64,000 nucleotides of DNA from Cheilinus undulatus (GCF_018320785.1 NC_054888.1:21592438-21656437), one strand, 5' to 3'; counted from the first letter of the stretch, positions 24,301 to 34,135 are shown. Numbers and translations are program-made. Notes: a model not told the origin generated them from the letters alone.

Positions 24301-27300
24301 TATAGTGGAAAGTCAAATTTTCAAATGTTTCCTGAGGCTTTATTCTCACATTCTGGTTCCATTCACACAACCACCATCGTGGGGAAGACTGCTGACTTGA
24401 CAAATGTCCAGAGGACAATCAATGACACCCTCCACAAGGAGGGTAAGCCACAGAAGGTCACTGACTCTGGCTTTATCAAGTCAAGAGTCAGTGCTATTAG
24501 CCTACTAGGAGACTTTAGAGACTTTGATTCTTCCGTCTGCTGAGAAGCCAAAACTTCCAGAAACTCGTCTGCTGACCACGGTGTGTCTGTGTTTGATTGG
24601 CCAGACAACTGGTCTGACCTGAACCCTGAGAGAATCTCTGGAAGATGAGAAGTTCAAAAATCCAGACAAGCTGAAGGCTGCTATCAGAGCAACCAGCAGT
24701 GCCACGGACTGATCGCCTCCATACCCCGTCACATGGATGCAGTAATTTGCGCAAATGGAGCTCCAGTCAAGCACTGAGTGCATAAATGTGCAGAATTCTC
24801 CAGAACATTTCTGTATTATAATGTTTTGTTCTGTAACATTCAAATATTTTGAGATAGAAGTTTTGATTTTAATGAGCTGTAAAAATAAATATGCGATTCC
24901 AAGTTAATTAGAAATTAAAGTATGTTTGCTTTTTAAAACAATGCTTGAATATAGAAGTAAATGAAAGTTTAAGGGCCCTAGAGTGGAGCCTTGGGGAACA
25001 CCAAACATAATACAACAAGTATATTTAGTTTTTCTTTGTAAGTGGGGCTGAAAGTCCATTTAAATTAAATTTAAAGGTAAAGTAACATTATAAGGCCAGG
25101 TGTAATATGTGTGTAGATGTTAAATGTGATTTTTCCACATGTGTACCAAACCCACAGAAAGACACAGCCAGAAAAGTCTTACATAAGACGTGGGTTACCG
25201 GGGTGTTTGACTGCTGCATGTGATTGGCTCCCCACTTGACCTGCTTAGCCCAGCATTTCACTCAGCTCTGCTTCATCATGATTGGCTGCATGTTTGATAG
25301 CATTAAATGTATGAAATATTTAATCATTTATATGCCTGTGCTTGAATGTGGAGGTTTTCCTCTTGGTTTGGTTATTTTTGTTTTGATTTGGATATTTTTA
25401 AGGCAGTCTTTCTTCCCAAACATTCACATTTGAATGTTAAGATCACTGACTGCACATCTATGATTGTTCCTCTGAATGTCACAGCTGCATGTACAGTGTG
25501 CTTTTCAAGTTCAATGCATTCACATCCATGCCTTCAGGCTAAGTTCACCAAATGCAAAGACAAAAATCAGGCAGGGATGTCTGTCTGTGTGCTCTTTGTC
25601 CTAAATCCTCTCAGATGGAGAAAATAAAGAAGTCTTTTGCATGCAACCAATAATTATTTCTGGTATTAATGCAAAAATGCAGCCGACAACACAACACATT
25701 AGAGGTCGGTTCATGCACAGGAACAGTCTCATCGTGTTGTTTTGGATCTTTAAGACTGGATTATCCACTTTGCTTGCAAGACTACAAATCTGAAGGTGAA
25801 AGATGCTGTTCTCAGAGTGAAACTGAAGGCGTGGATTTTAATGCTCACACTTTTGAAGCACAGTTTACATGCAGCAGTCTGAATCCAGCTCAAGCAAAGC
25901 ACATCTCTGCTCATCAACAGCTTAATTAGGCACACCTATTCAGCTGCTCGTTAAGACAATTATAAATTAACCAATCATATGGCATCAACCATAGACACAG
26001 TGAAGACGTGCTGCAGCTCAAGCGCAGCATCAGAAAAGGGGAGAAAGGTGATTTCCTTGTCTTGACCATCTCTACATGCCTAAATGCATTGGAGCTGCCA
26101 CGTGATTGGCTGATTAGATAATTGCATTAAAGAGCAGCTGAATGAGTGTACCTAATGAAGTGGTGGGTGAGTGTATGTGCAAGCAGGGAACACTTAAATT
26201 CAGGCTCATGGTCATCAATCTTGGACTAAAAATGAATAAAGCCATTCAAGCACATCCCTATGAATGATTTGATATTTCATACGTATAACCTCAGACTCCA
26301 GACCAGCATGGTGTGCAGTGCGAGTACAGAACGACCTCTTTGTTGTTGACCCTTGTTAAAGCCGTCACACTGACCCCTGCAGGTCATTTTGGATCTCCCA
26401 GTGTCACGGTGCATCCCACATCAGCAGCCAAACCCTGCACAGAACTGAAGACACGTGAGTGATCATTAGGAAGGCAGATATGGAAGAAATTCAGCATCAT
26501 AAGAATCGATTTTTCCTCCACAGCTGAGCAGCAGAGTGTTAAATGAAAGTTGGACTGATGAATGAGGAGTAAATGATAAATTATGTCATTAATATTCGAT
26601 TGCTAAGATGTTGGTTAGCTGACTTTTAGGACTGCCTTGCCAGTTCCATCCACTTTCCTAAAATTTGCCAATGCATTTGTGCAATTTAGATGTTGCTCTC
26701 TTTTTTGGTTCTAATATGGCCCAGTAATGTCTAATTTTGTTGCTGTAGTAGACAAGTAGAAAAACAAGTAGAAATGTCTCATTTGTAATTCAATTTAAAT
26801 GTCATTTAAAGAGTTTTAAGGCCTCTGGCTTGATTTTTGATGTATTTTCATGGCATTTGTACCCAATGCCCATAATGCATTGTGTACAAAAATAGTAACA
26901 CATTTACCCTTAAAACCAAACTGGACACCACTGACATCCATTATCATTCGATTTTTTTTTTTATCCTGGAGATGAACATAGTAACATGCACTCCAATATT
27001 TTAGTATTTGTCTTTTTAGTTTTTATTAAAAAAAAGTTGTAATTGTTACTATTTTCCACCAGATGGCGTTGTTTTCCCTTATAATTTTTTTAACATTTGA
27101 CACTGGGACTAAATTAATGATGCATAAAAATTAATGTTGCTAAAAAGATTTGACATGCCAGGCTCTGATGAACAGAAAGAAAAACATGACTTTCCATGTG
27201 TTATATTGAAAAAAAAAAAAACTATTTTCTCACATTTTCCCATCTGAAACACAAGGGGGAACAGTGACAAAACCTGGCATTTATAGTGTTAAATTTCCGA

Positions 27301-29800
27301 AAAGATATGATTATTTAATTCATATACGTAGAGGGTGAGTCTGTTGGAAAGATTGACCTAAAATAAAAATTTCAAAAATAAGAAAGTATAATAATTTTAT
27401 AGCCTCATCCATAAAATGAGCCATTTTGGTCCTTAAAGGCTCATGTGTTGCTTTTTTAAACATTTGACACTGTGCCAAAAATAATAATGCATAAAAATAA
27501 ATGTTGCTAAAAATTATATACGAGGATGAAAAAATTATCTACTATCCATGTATTATATTGAAAAAAAATTGTTTTTTACTTTTTCCCATCTGAAACACAA
27601 GGGGAGCAGTGATTGTACCTGTCATTAAAAGGGTTAAATTTCTTGAAAGATATGATTATTTAATTTTTATGAGTAGATGGGGAGTTGTGTGAAAAGATTT
27701 ACAAAAAATAAAAAAAAATTAAAAACATGAATGTATGATAATTTTATAGCCTCCTTTATGAAATAATTTTGGTCCTTAACAGATTAAGTGTCGCATTTCT
27801 TTAGGATTTGACACCGCACAAAAAATATTAATGCATAAAAATCAATGCTGCCTTAAATTTGATGCATAAAACAAGCGCCGATGACCAGGAAAAAAAAAAT
27901 CTCATTTCCATAACTCTTTTTATTTATTTATTTATTATTACTTTTTTCATCTAAAACATACAGGGGCATGGTCAAAGAACCTGGCATTCAAGGGTTAAAT
28001 TTCTTGAAAGTTGTGTTTATTTTTTATGAGTAGATGAGGAGTTGTGTGAAAATTAAGCAAACATAGCCTCATTTACAAAATGAGCCATTTTTGGTCCTTA
28101 AGGGCTTATGTGTCGCATTTTTTTTACATTTGTCACTGCACCATAAATAACAATGCATAGATATATGTGTCGCTAAAAATATTGACAAATACCATAATAA
28201 TATGACCAGGAAGAAAAAAATCTACTTTGTATGTGTAATTGTGAAAATAACACATTTTTAACTTTTTCCCATCTAAAACACAGCGGGGCATGGGGTAGAA
28301 CCTGATATTTAAAGGGTTAATTTTTTTCTAAAGTTATGATACATTTTTATCAGTAGAGGGGGAGTTGGTTAAAAAAAATTAACAACAAATAATAATAAAA
28401 AATAAATGTATAATTTTATAGCCTTATTTATGGAATAAGCCATTTTGGTCCTTAAGGGCTCTTAAGGTTGTAAAATTTTAAGGGCCTCCAAAGGTTAATA
28501 TAAATCCTTGTTAGTCCATTTAGATTAAACATTTAAGACGTATTTAGATATATATTTATTGTGGTCAGTAAACATTTTAGTTTTATTGATTCTTACTGTA
28601 AACAACCTTTTTAAAACAATGTTTTCTGTCCCTGTATCTGGTTTGAAAACAAATCAGAATACCTTAAAAACTGGATTTATTACCAGCTCAGTGCTTGTAT
28701 AGTGGACCCCATAATCATCCATCTCAGTGTGTTTGTTTCCAGAGGAGGACTGTTATGTTCAATTGCCCTTACACAGCCCTCGCTGGAGCCTCATCCAGCC
28801 ATGCTCAGTCACTGCCGGGTCACAGTCAGACCTTCTTTTACCCAATGGGATGTTTGCCATGTATGATGTGCATTATTTATGCAGGGCAAGTTCTGACTCA
28901 GGATACAGCTGTCCGCCCCGAGTGTCTTTTCTCCTGTGACTATGTCAAACTGTCCGATGTGCTTACCATGTCTTTGTCTTTCAGGTCCAATGTGAACTAC
29001 ATCCCTCCGCCCCAAGAAGTAAGTGACTTTTTTAATTTTCTTTACCCTCTTCCTCCCTGGATCTCCATCCTCACATGCTGGGCTGGGACTGGAAACACGA
29101 GCAAAGTGTTGACTTAAAGGGGGATTCCACTAAATATTTTGATGTCTGAATATCCAGTAGATGCATCGCTCCAGATGGCTGAAAATGTAATGGCTTCAAG
29201 GTAATCTTCTGGAGCCCAACTGAAGTGCCTGTTTTAGCCTCTGACAGGCTTAGATGGGTATTAAAACTTTCTGACAACAATATAGAGGATTGAAACAGAA
29301 ATAGACTTTTCAAACCTTTTTATTTCCTCAACATGAAACAGATTCTCACTCTTCAAAGACACAAGACTACATTTGCAAAATGAGTAATTTTAACGTGCAT
29401 AACAAGAGATCTGGCGTGCAGCTGCCTCGATCTTCTAGTCTCTTTTTAAGCAACTTTAAACATTTAAAGGTGTTAAATGTTTGTGTCATGCCATAAAAAT
29501 GCAAATGTAGACCAGCATATTGAGTAAATCGGTGCTAATATAACAGCTGTTTCAGACAAAAATGCCTTTCTTCTGAAGTCTTTTCTACCTTTTAAAGGTA
29601 CAGTATACCACTGAAGGGTCTAAATTATTTTCAGAATGACTCATCCAATGCAAAGTGCAAAATTGTAGAGTTGAATCAGAATTACACATTATTACCAAAT
29701 CATGCATTAATATTATTATTATTACTTTTATTATTACTATTATCATAATCACCATTATTATGATAATAATAATATTTATTATTATCATTATTATTATGTG

Positions 29801-29840
<40 letters not shown>

Positions 29841-32800
29841 CTATTATCATCATTATCATCATTTTTAATATTATCATTATAATTCTCATTGTTACTAATT
29901 CAGTTATCATTATTAACAGTATGATCATAATATTATGATGAGCATCATTATAATGAACGTTACCAATACCATTTTATTATTATCGTTATTTGTATTATCA
30001 TAATCATATTTATAAATATCATTATTATTATTATTTTTATCATTATTTCAATTATCATTAAGATCATTTATGATTATTTTTATACAACGAGACTTGGAAA
30101 TGTCCAGTGGGGCCACAGTGATAAAGAGTGTTGGGAACTGGGGTGCGGGGGAGTCCGTTCAAAAGAGGAAACTGTGTGACAGAAAGTCCAGCGTTATAAT
30201 AATCCTGGTCCAAGCAGCCAAAAACACGACTGAGGTACACTAACAGAACAGCACCTTTCAGCAGCGGATCACTAACATCAACATCTGTGTCACTGTAACA
30301 TTAAACTGTACCATTACAACTATAAAAATCAGGATGTCTTTGGCTTTGGAAACTGTTGGAAACATGTGAGGTCTGTAAGAAAACAGCTGAAAAATACATA
30401 AAACACAAGTGCGCCATGTTTAGTAAATGTAGACATTTCAGTGCAGAAATTCTACATGTTGTACCTTTAAGACTGAAGCGAACAGCAACAGGAAATGTCT
30501 ATCTGTCGATTAAACCGGGTTTCTTTAAGGAGAGCAGTCTGTTTCTGGTCATAAAAAGATTCTCTTTACCTCAACAATGTAGCCTGTCCCTGCTCAGATC
30601 GTCTCTGTAATGTTGTGTGACAGTTTTAATATCAATCTGAGCCCATCAGAGGCAGAAAAAAAAGCACTTTAGGTGGGCGGACTTTGATAGGGCACATTTG
30701 TCAGCAGGGATTATGTTGTAGCCAGTCTTACAGCTGCCAGCTGCAGCGACCTACTGGACAGATTCCAGCATTTTCAGTACCTATGAGGGGAGTCCCCGTC
30801 TGAGGATTTACATGATTGAATCTGATTGGTCAGATTTTCACTATAGGCAAAAACACTGCAAAATAAACATTTAGATAACAAACATGGCTTGGGTTTTAAT
30901 CTCTTTCAGGTCTGGAGAATTCCTTTCTGCTATAAATCAAATAAATTATAACACAGTTAAATCTGAGTTAAAGGATTACTTCACTTTTCCATGTAATAAC
31001 CTTTTTCTTTTATTCTGGAATGGGAATGAAAAAGCACTTCAACATTTTGGATTCTATTTAAGGAAAATGCTTTACCACTTATAAATAACAAAACACCTGC
31101 AGGAAGACATCATGAGTTTAAAAATTTAGTTTAACTACTTGGTTTATGTCTAATCGTGGAAAAGACTACGAGTACATGAGTTTCTAAGAAGTAAGAAGTT
31201 GGAATTAACAGTACCTATAAAAAATATTGGATGTTTTACCCTTTTATTGATTTCATTAATCAATCATGGTCTAAATAATTTGGCTTTTTGACAAAAAAAA
31301 ATACACAAACATGCTTTAATGTCAAAGTGAAAACAGATTTCTACAAAGTAATGCCAATAAATAAAAATATGTAAAGCAAAATAAATGATTGCATAAATAT
31401 TCACCCCCTTTAAAGTGACTGATCCAACAGTTGTCTCACTATTAGTGGAATGGAGATCACCTGAGTGCAGTCAGTGATTGTAGCTTAAAGACACCTGTGT
31501 CTGGAAGGTCCAGTCACAGGTTGATCAGTATTCCTGGCCACCATTACATCCTGGAGACAAAAGAACACCCCGAGTAAACCCCAAGAAATGTAAAGAATAT
31601 GGCACATGTAAATCTGTCTAGATCAGGCCGTCCTCACAAACTGAGTGAGTAGTGAGTGAGAGGCCACCAAGACACCTATGACTACTCTGAAGGAGTTCCA
31701 AGCTTCAGCGGCTGAGATGGGAGAGACTCTGCAGACAACAGCTGTTGGCCGGGTTCTTCACCAGTCAGAGCTTTATGAGAGAGTAGCAAAGAGAAAGACA
31801 CTGTTGAAGAAAACTCAGATTCAATCTGGACTAGAGTTCACCAGAAGATACATGGGAGACTCCATGGTCAAGTGGGATAAAGTTCTTTGGTTTGATGAGA
31901 CCAAGACGGTATGTTTAGTGAATCCCCACTTTGAAGCACGGTGGTGGCAGCATCATGCTGTGGGGATGCTTCTTAATAGTCGGCCCTGGAAGGCTTGTAA
32001 AGGTAGAGGGTAAAATGAATGCAGCAAAATGCTGAAGGATGATCTTATTCAGTCTTCACTTTGACATTAAGCATGCAAGGGAGAAAATGCTTTTTATAGG
32101 AATAGTATACCCAGATAGGCTTTGATTTAGAGCTAAACTGAGTTTTAAGTTATTTAGATGCACTAAATATTCTATATTATACTGGATAATTTATTGCTTT
32201 AAAGGTCAAAGATTTCAGGCCAGCTCCTCCACTGAAAGTTAGCAGTCCAATCATGTCAACGTAATATAGACGTCACTAGACTACAGAATACACCGTGAGG
32301 TTTCAGTACTTTTTGATAGCACAGATCATAAATATTATTACATTTTATTTTCCTCATTTTGAAACATAAAGATTATTGAAGAGTATATAAAATTTGACCA
32401 TCTCAATATAAGGAAATATTGCCAATGTTTTTGGATGATTTAGACAGTGCTCCATCTTCTCTAGGTTAAAAATATGACTTCAGTCATTAAGTTTATGTAC
32501 TTTTTGATAGCACAGATAATTACAAAATGTTGCTTTTCCTCATTTCGAAACAAAAAAGGTAGTCAAGAAATTTTGAAAAACCTTGATGTACTGAAGTGTT
32601 GCCAATGTTTTTGCACAATTTAGACAGTGTGACGGAGTTCAGGTGCTTTATTTATCATTAAAATGAAAAACTGCCTGATATTCAGGGTCTCAGGTCATCT
32701 ATTTTGTTTTACATGTCCTTTAATTTCCACTTAAATCACCTCAAAGTTAATAATTGTGGTGTTCAATTTCATTTCTAAACGTTTTTTATGCCTAAGATGA

Positions 32801-33208
32801 CACTAAAGTTTCTCTTATTTCTAATGCTGTTGAGATTATTAAGCACATTAAAACAGGCATGCAAAATAACAAACACAAACAGATATATATCATGTGTCTC
32901 CATACTAAACTGAGATGTAATTATTGGTCAGTATTTTCCAGCCCTACTGTAATTTAGGATTAATTCTGACAGAACAGACAAATCAGTTTAAACGTAGCCA
33001 CTGAGATTGGGTTTGACAATGACTTGCCAATTGAATAAAGAAACAAATCATCAAATACTTGATTATTTTGGGTCAACTGGACCCTGAACCATGTTCAAAT
33101 TGAGGCAATTTCCAACTGTTGCTGCACTTTAAGATAACATCACATCTGCTGTTGTCTTGTCTCCCTCAGTCCACGGATTTCAAACACACGCAGTCGTTCA
33201 TGCTCTGA
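12296..33208 (+). CDS. jam2: Junctional adhesion molecule B (jam2), exons 2-10
   Basis: Joining 12,296-12,361, 12,509-12,619, 15,146-15,295, 15,375-15,562, 15,675-15,777, 21,927-22,034, 22,177-22,189 (or from 22,174), 28,985-29,018 and 33,170-33,208 gives about 269 residues in unbroken frame. All introns are GT-AG. The product is a type I cell-surface adhesion protein of tight junctions, endothelium and fusing cells. Order: V-type Ig (SC, IEWKK, YRCEIS) with the R-I-E dimerisation motif; C2-type Ig (LHC, YSWYKD, YSC) with the extra Cys pair of JAMs (PSCE and KMCEGK); a transmembrane helix; a short tail ending SFML, a likely PDZ ligand. Possible N-glycosylation sites are NVT, NAT and NVS. Tail length and exon breaks match mammalian JAM2 better than JAM3, and the atp5pf-app neighbours support JAM2. 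Exon 1 is unresolved, and whether this is jam2a or jam2b cannot be told. Confidence 0.9.
12509..12619 (+). CDS. jam2: jam2 exon 3: V-type Ig core
   Basis: 111 bp, phase 1 to 1, between TTTTCCCAG and GTGAGA. It encodes the B-strand Cys (AVLSC), the C-strand [15 protein letters not shown] and the start of the C'-C'' region. RIE is the JAM homodimerisation motif. Confidence 0.92.
13130..13970 (+). repeat. 23-bp minisatellite (CCTATATCAGCTGTRAATATC)
   Basis: Repeated units read CCTATATCAGCTGT followed by AAATATYRG or GAATATCGT. The core at 13,440-13,760 is regular at 23 bp, and the edges are more diverged. CAGCTG makes every intact unit carry an E-box-like palindrome. Non-coding. Confidence 0.85.
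14719..14910 (+). repeat. Dispersed repeat, partner of 9,120-9,335
   Basis: ACATACTCAGCTCTGCTGCT and CATCCCACAAATGCATG are the inverse of phrases at 9,205-9,240. GGAATAAACAGGCT, AAGAAGCATTGTTA and AATAATCTACCAAACAC are direct copies. Confidence 0.6.
15146..15295 (+). CDS. jam2: jam2 exon 4: end of the V-type Ig domain
   Basis: 150 bp, phase 1 to 1, from CTCTCAG to GTAAGG. It encodes the [11 protein letters not shown]-strand signature with the second Ig cysteine, and an NVT glycosylation site in the G strand. Confidence 0.92.
15375..15562 (+). CDS. jam2: jam2 exon 5: C2-type Ig domain, first part
   Basis: 188 bp, phase 1 to 0. The acceptor is CCTGAAG after a 79-bp intron and the donor is GTGAGT. 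It encodes [20 protein letters not shown] and TYSWYKD, with an NAT glycosylation site. Confidence 0.9.
15675..15777 (+). CDS. jam2: jam2 exon 6: C2-type Ig domain, second part
   Basis: 103 bp, phase 0 to 1, from CTCTGCAG to GTGTGT. It encodes [15 protein letters not shown] and [10 protein letters not shown]. The KMC cysteine is the partner expected for PSCE in exon 5. Confidence 0.92.
15778..16464. other. jam2 intron 6, start, non-coding
   Basis: Nothing recognised. Confidence 0.4.
16465..16610 (+). mobile_element. Tc1-like terminal fragment
   Basis: ATTAAAGTATCATGAAAAGTTCATTTTT and CAATCTCATACAGAAGGAAATATC match, with changes, the left end of the element at 24,105-24,905. Only the terminal part survives. 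Confidence 0.5.
16700..17770 (+). repeat. Degenerate AAAAGTGGC-type tandem array
   Basis: Units such as AAAAATGGGCAAAAAG and AAAAGTGGCAAAA are repeated. The longer phrase ATTGAGTGAAAGGTGG recurs at about 16,781, 17,091 and 17,318. The frames on both strands are low-complexity and not genes. Confidence 0.75.
17771..18589. other. jam2 intron 6, non-coding
   Basis: CAGGGGTAGACCAACAACTCCT near 18,225 recurs as a close copy near 18,948, on the other side of the Tc1-like fragment. No other structure is seen. Confidence 0.4.
18590..18910 (+). mobile_element. Tc1-like element remnant
   Basis: ACAGATTTCTACAAAGTAATG, ATATTCACCCCTTTAAA, TGGCTACCATTACACCATGA and CAACTCAGAGAAA match 31,330-31,600 and 63,180-63,270. 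It is a truncated 5' part, without a transposase frame. Confidence 0.6.
18911..19123. other. jam2 intron 6, non-coding
   Basis: Only the second copy of the CAGGGGTAGACCA phrase (about 18,948) is recognised. Confidence 0.4.
19124..21894 (+). mobile_element. 2.8-kb composite interspersed element (AGGGCCCGAGCACCGA ... GGGCTGCTTGCAGCCCTAG)
   Basis: The left end reads AGGGCCCGAGCACCGACCTC and the right end is a perfect hairpin, AGGGCTGC-TT-GCAGCCCT, followed by AG. Inside, 19,865-20,360 recurs at 21,295-21,790 (offset about 1,429; both contain TATAGCGCCCCCT and AAAATTTTA.G), and GGTGGGCGTGGCCTATTGGC recurs at an offset of 285. The subterminal words GCCCGAGCACC and, inverted, GCCCTCGCACC resemble an inverted repeat. 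No transposase or reverse transcriptase frame exists. The 3' hairpin plus CTAG could suggest a Helitron and the inverted ends a TIR element, so I leave the superfamily open. Confidence 0.65.
21927..22034 (+). CDS. jam2: jam2 exon 7: transmembrane segment
   Basis: 108 bp, phase 1 to 1, from TTCTCCAG to GTGAGT. It encodes EDVNVS, a hydrophobic helix ([15 protein letters not shown]) and the stop-transfer sequence HRNGFFS. The acceptor lies 32 bp from the end of the composite element, so the branch point may sit at or inside transposon sequence. Confidence 0.92.
22174..22189 (+). CDS. jam2: jam2 exon 8: micro-exon with tandem CAGCAG acceptor
   Basis: The acceptor reads CATCAGCAG and the donor GTAAGA. 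Using the first AG gives 16 nt and the second gives 13 nt. Both keep phase 1 in and phase 2 out and join to exon 9, reading S-(P-G or R)-HRGR-SNV. Mammalian JAM2 has a comparable tiny cytoplasmic exon, and the joined tail aligns in length with it. The 3-nt choice is a NAGNAG type. Confidence 0.7.
22190..23305. other. jam2 intron 8, start, non-coding
   Basis: No repeat family or exon is recognised. Confidence 0.4.
23306..23925. mobile_element. Foldback element with telomere-like words
   Basis: The left arm (about 23,306-23,440: GCAGACCTCTGC, AAAGTGACGTGCTAACCC, TTGTTGGGCTTTTTACTTAG) is repeated inverted at the right (about 23,790-23,925: GGGTTAGTACATCACTT, AACCCAACAAGG, GAGGTCTGC). Inside, a block of about 130 bp with CTAACCCTAACCTTCAGGGTTCTG is duplicated. 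No coding capacity. Confidence 0.6.
24105..24905 (+). mobile_element. Tc1-like element, decayed, partly internally deleted
   Basis: The left end has AAAAATTAGAATATCATGTA. An N-terminal fragment reads [10 protein letters not shown] and [12 protein letters not shown], the helix-turn-helix region of a Tc1-like transposase, before the frame breaks. The right part (24,600-24,830) still has CAGACAAGCTGAAGGCTGCT and GCAGTAATTTGCGCAAA from the 3' region. The catalytic middle is missing. Confidence 0.65.
24906..25927. other. jam2 intron 8, non-coding
   Basis: AAGGGCCCTAGAGTGGAGCC near 24,971 looks like a scrap of a LINE. Otherwise nothing is recognised. Confidence 0.35.
25928..26173. mobile_element. 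Tc1-like MITE (internally deleted)
   Basis: It begins TTAGGCACACCTATTCAG and ends AATGAGTGTACCTAATGAAG, inverted termini of a widespread teleost Tc1-like element. About 250 bp remain, including CAGCATCAGAAAAGGGGAGA, which corresponds to the start of the transposase gene in full copies. Confidence 0.65.
26383..26454 (+). CDS. jam2: Candidate alternative cytoplasmic exon of jam2
   Basis: A 72-bp open segment is bounded by GACCCCTGCAG and GTGAGT, phase 1 in and phase 1 out. Spliced from exon 7 it would read [17 protein letters not shown] with [10 protein letters not shown] after it. The symmetric phase and good splice words are suggestive. However, exon 9 needs phase 2, so it cannot join the standard tail directly; use would need another downstream exon or a shifted ending. 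Similarity to known JAM tails is limited to a GHF/RHF-like start. Confidence 0.35.
26455..26879. other. jam2 intron, non-coding
   Basis: Nothing recognised, except perhaps an eroded first unit of the following tandem repeat. Confidence 0.35.
26880..28490 (+). repeat. About 340-bp tandem repeat, four copies
   Basis: Each unit contains TTTGACACTG, AATGCATAAAAAT, a GACCAGG-type word, TTTCCCATCTGAAACACA, GGTTAAATTTCTTGAAAG, GAGTAGATGGGGAGTTG and TTTTGGTCCTTAA. The anchor GGTCCTTAA lies at about 27,429, 27,771, 28,093 and 28,447 (spacings 342, 322 and 354). The copies are well diverged. No coding content. Confidence 0.8.
28491..28984. other. jam2 intron before exon 9, non-coding
   Basis: An acceptor-like TTTGTTTCCAG at 28,732-28,742 precedes an open stretch, but no phase-compatible donor was found. 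Confidence 0.35.
28985..29018 (+). CDS. jam2: jam2 exon 9: cytoplasmic tail
   Basis: 34 bp, phase 2 to 0, from GTCTTTCAG to GTAAGT. It encodes (R)[11 protein letters not shown]. It aligns in length with the corresponding human JAM2 segment, and VNYI resembles the JAM3 tail. Confidence 0.88.
29019..29704. other. jam2 intron 9, start, non-coding
   Basis: Nothing recognised. Confidence 0.4.
29705..30080 (+). repeat. ATT/ATC trinucleotide microsatellite tract
   Basis: Dense runs of TTATTATTA with interspersed ATC and ATG triplets. The longest pure stretch is around 29,800-29,838. Flanks decay into mixed ATT/CAT triplets. Confidence 0.9.
30081..31210. other. jam2 intron 9, non-coding
   Basis: Nothing recognised. 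Confidence 0.4.
31211..32106 (+). mobile_element. Tc1-like element, internally deleted
   Basis: The left terminus reads CCTATAAAAAATATTGG, then TTATTGATTTCATTAATCAA and TTTGGCTTTTTGACAAAAA, shared with 60,290-60,400. The element contains a transposase remnant and ends near CTTTTTATAGG, an eroded inverted terminus. Confidence 0.7.
31678..32013 (+). pseudogene. Tc1-like transposase remnant
   Basis: The 111-residue open frame keeps [12 protein letters not shown], which corresponds to the VLWSDE segment holding the second catalytic Asp of Tc1-type DDE transposases. It then keeps an eroded copy of the GGSIMLWG region ([10 protein letters not shown]). About two thirds of the usual 340-residue protein is missing, including the C-terminal catalytic Glu region. 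It cannot be functional. The start ATG is arbitrary. Confidence 0.65.
32295..32645 (+). repeat. Two-copy tandem duplication of about 190 bp
   Basis: TACTTTTTGATAGCACAGAT occurs at 32,307 and 32,498. Each is followed by CCTCATTT.GAAACA, TTGCCAATGTTTTTG and ATTTAGACAGTG. The period is 191 bp. Confidence 0.8.
32646..33169. other. jam2 intron 9, end, non-coding
   Basis: Nothing recognised before the TTGTCTCCCTCAG acceptor. Confidence 0.4.
33170..33208 (+). CDS. jam2: jam2 exon 10: C-terminus and stop
   Basis: The acceptor CTCCCTCAG is followed in phase 0 by [12 protein letters not shown] and TGA. DFKHT.SF is the JAM2 terminal signature. The last three residues are FML, where mammalian JAM2 has FII. 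A hydrophobic P-2/P0 pattern is kept, so PDZ binding (PAR3- or ZO-1-type) is likely. Confidence 0.93.
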   Translation, partial: STDFKHTQSFML

Positions 33209-34135
33209 GAAGCTGGCCTTCCTGTGAGATCACACCACCCTCATGAAAAGGTGCCAACACTGGATACTCTCATGTATTCTCTCCTTTTTTGGACTCTGAA
33301 TGAGCTCTTGAACTTCCAGTATTTGCTAATTTCAATCCTCCTCTTTTGGGATCGCTTTTGACAAGCTAATTTGCAAGGCTTCTATTTTTTACTCTCTTGC
33401 TTTGCCGTGTGGGTCGCCTTTTATCATGCTCTGCTCTGATGGGATTATTAAGTACACTTTCACGGCCCACTGCTTCCCCCTGGTGGTCACATGTGGAAGC
33501 ACCAACTGTGGGACCAGTCGAGCTTTTCACAGACTTTACCCCCCCCCCATCCCTCACCCCCCAACCCTGCAGGCCAATCGTTGTACTACCTTTGTTTTCT
33601 TTTTTTATTTTTTACCAAAGACTGAGTTAAAGGGATCATTTTACTTTGAAATCATCACACAGAGAGTTCTCAAAGCCATGTTTTCAATCTCAAACATAAA
33701 TGCAGTTTACCTCAGCTTCTGCCACATGCCAACGTTTCGTCTTCTGTATCACTGAGGCCCCAGCTTCCCACAGTGCCACGCAGGATCCGCCATGATCTTA
33801 GTAATAACCTGGAACAGACCAAGAAGACAGGAAGCCAATTATACCGAGACCAACCCCCCCTTCATCCTAATGTGCCTGCATGGTCTTTTTATATTCGACA
33901 ATATCAATATATACCTTGTGCCTTTTTCAGTTGTCTGTCATATTTATCTATGGATCACAGTTTTTTGTAAAGAACTTGCCTTACTTTTTCTGTCTTTATA
34001 TTTTTGTGCCACTGTTTGTCATTGTTTTTTATTTTTAAATTGAAGTGTCTGTTTTTGAACTGTGTGTGAATGAATTGTTCAGAGTTTTATTTGAATGCTG
34101 TATCAGTAATAAAAGGTTTTTATATTCAAACCAGT
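33209..34135 (+). other. jam2: jam2 3' UTR
   Basis: It runs from the stop codon to just past the poly(A) signal at 34,108. It includes a C-run near 33,541 and a U-rich distal part. No other gene is present. Confidence 0.7.
34108..34113 (+). terminator. jam2: jam2 polyadenylation signal AATAAA
   Basis: AATAAA is followed about 20-30 bases later by a GT-rich stretch (GTCGCTGTGTTTATTTT), a typical cleavage context. It is the first strong signal after a 0.9-kb 3' UTR. Confidence 0.75.

Noticed and set aside
24972..25030. LINE fragment (GGAGCCTTGGGGAACACCA)
   Set aside because: Too short and too decayed to annotate as an element.
28743..28938. Possible jam2 exon after TTTGTTTCCAG
   Set aside because: The acceptor looks good and the frame is open for some 65 codons, but no phase-compatible donor exists and the peptide resembles no JAM sequence.
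28695..29117. 140-codon open frame running through jam2 exon 9
   Set aside because: Its upstream part is intronic and shows no similarity. Only the 11 codons of exon 9 are supported by splice sites and homology.
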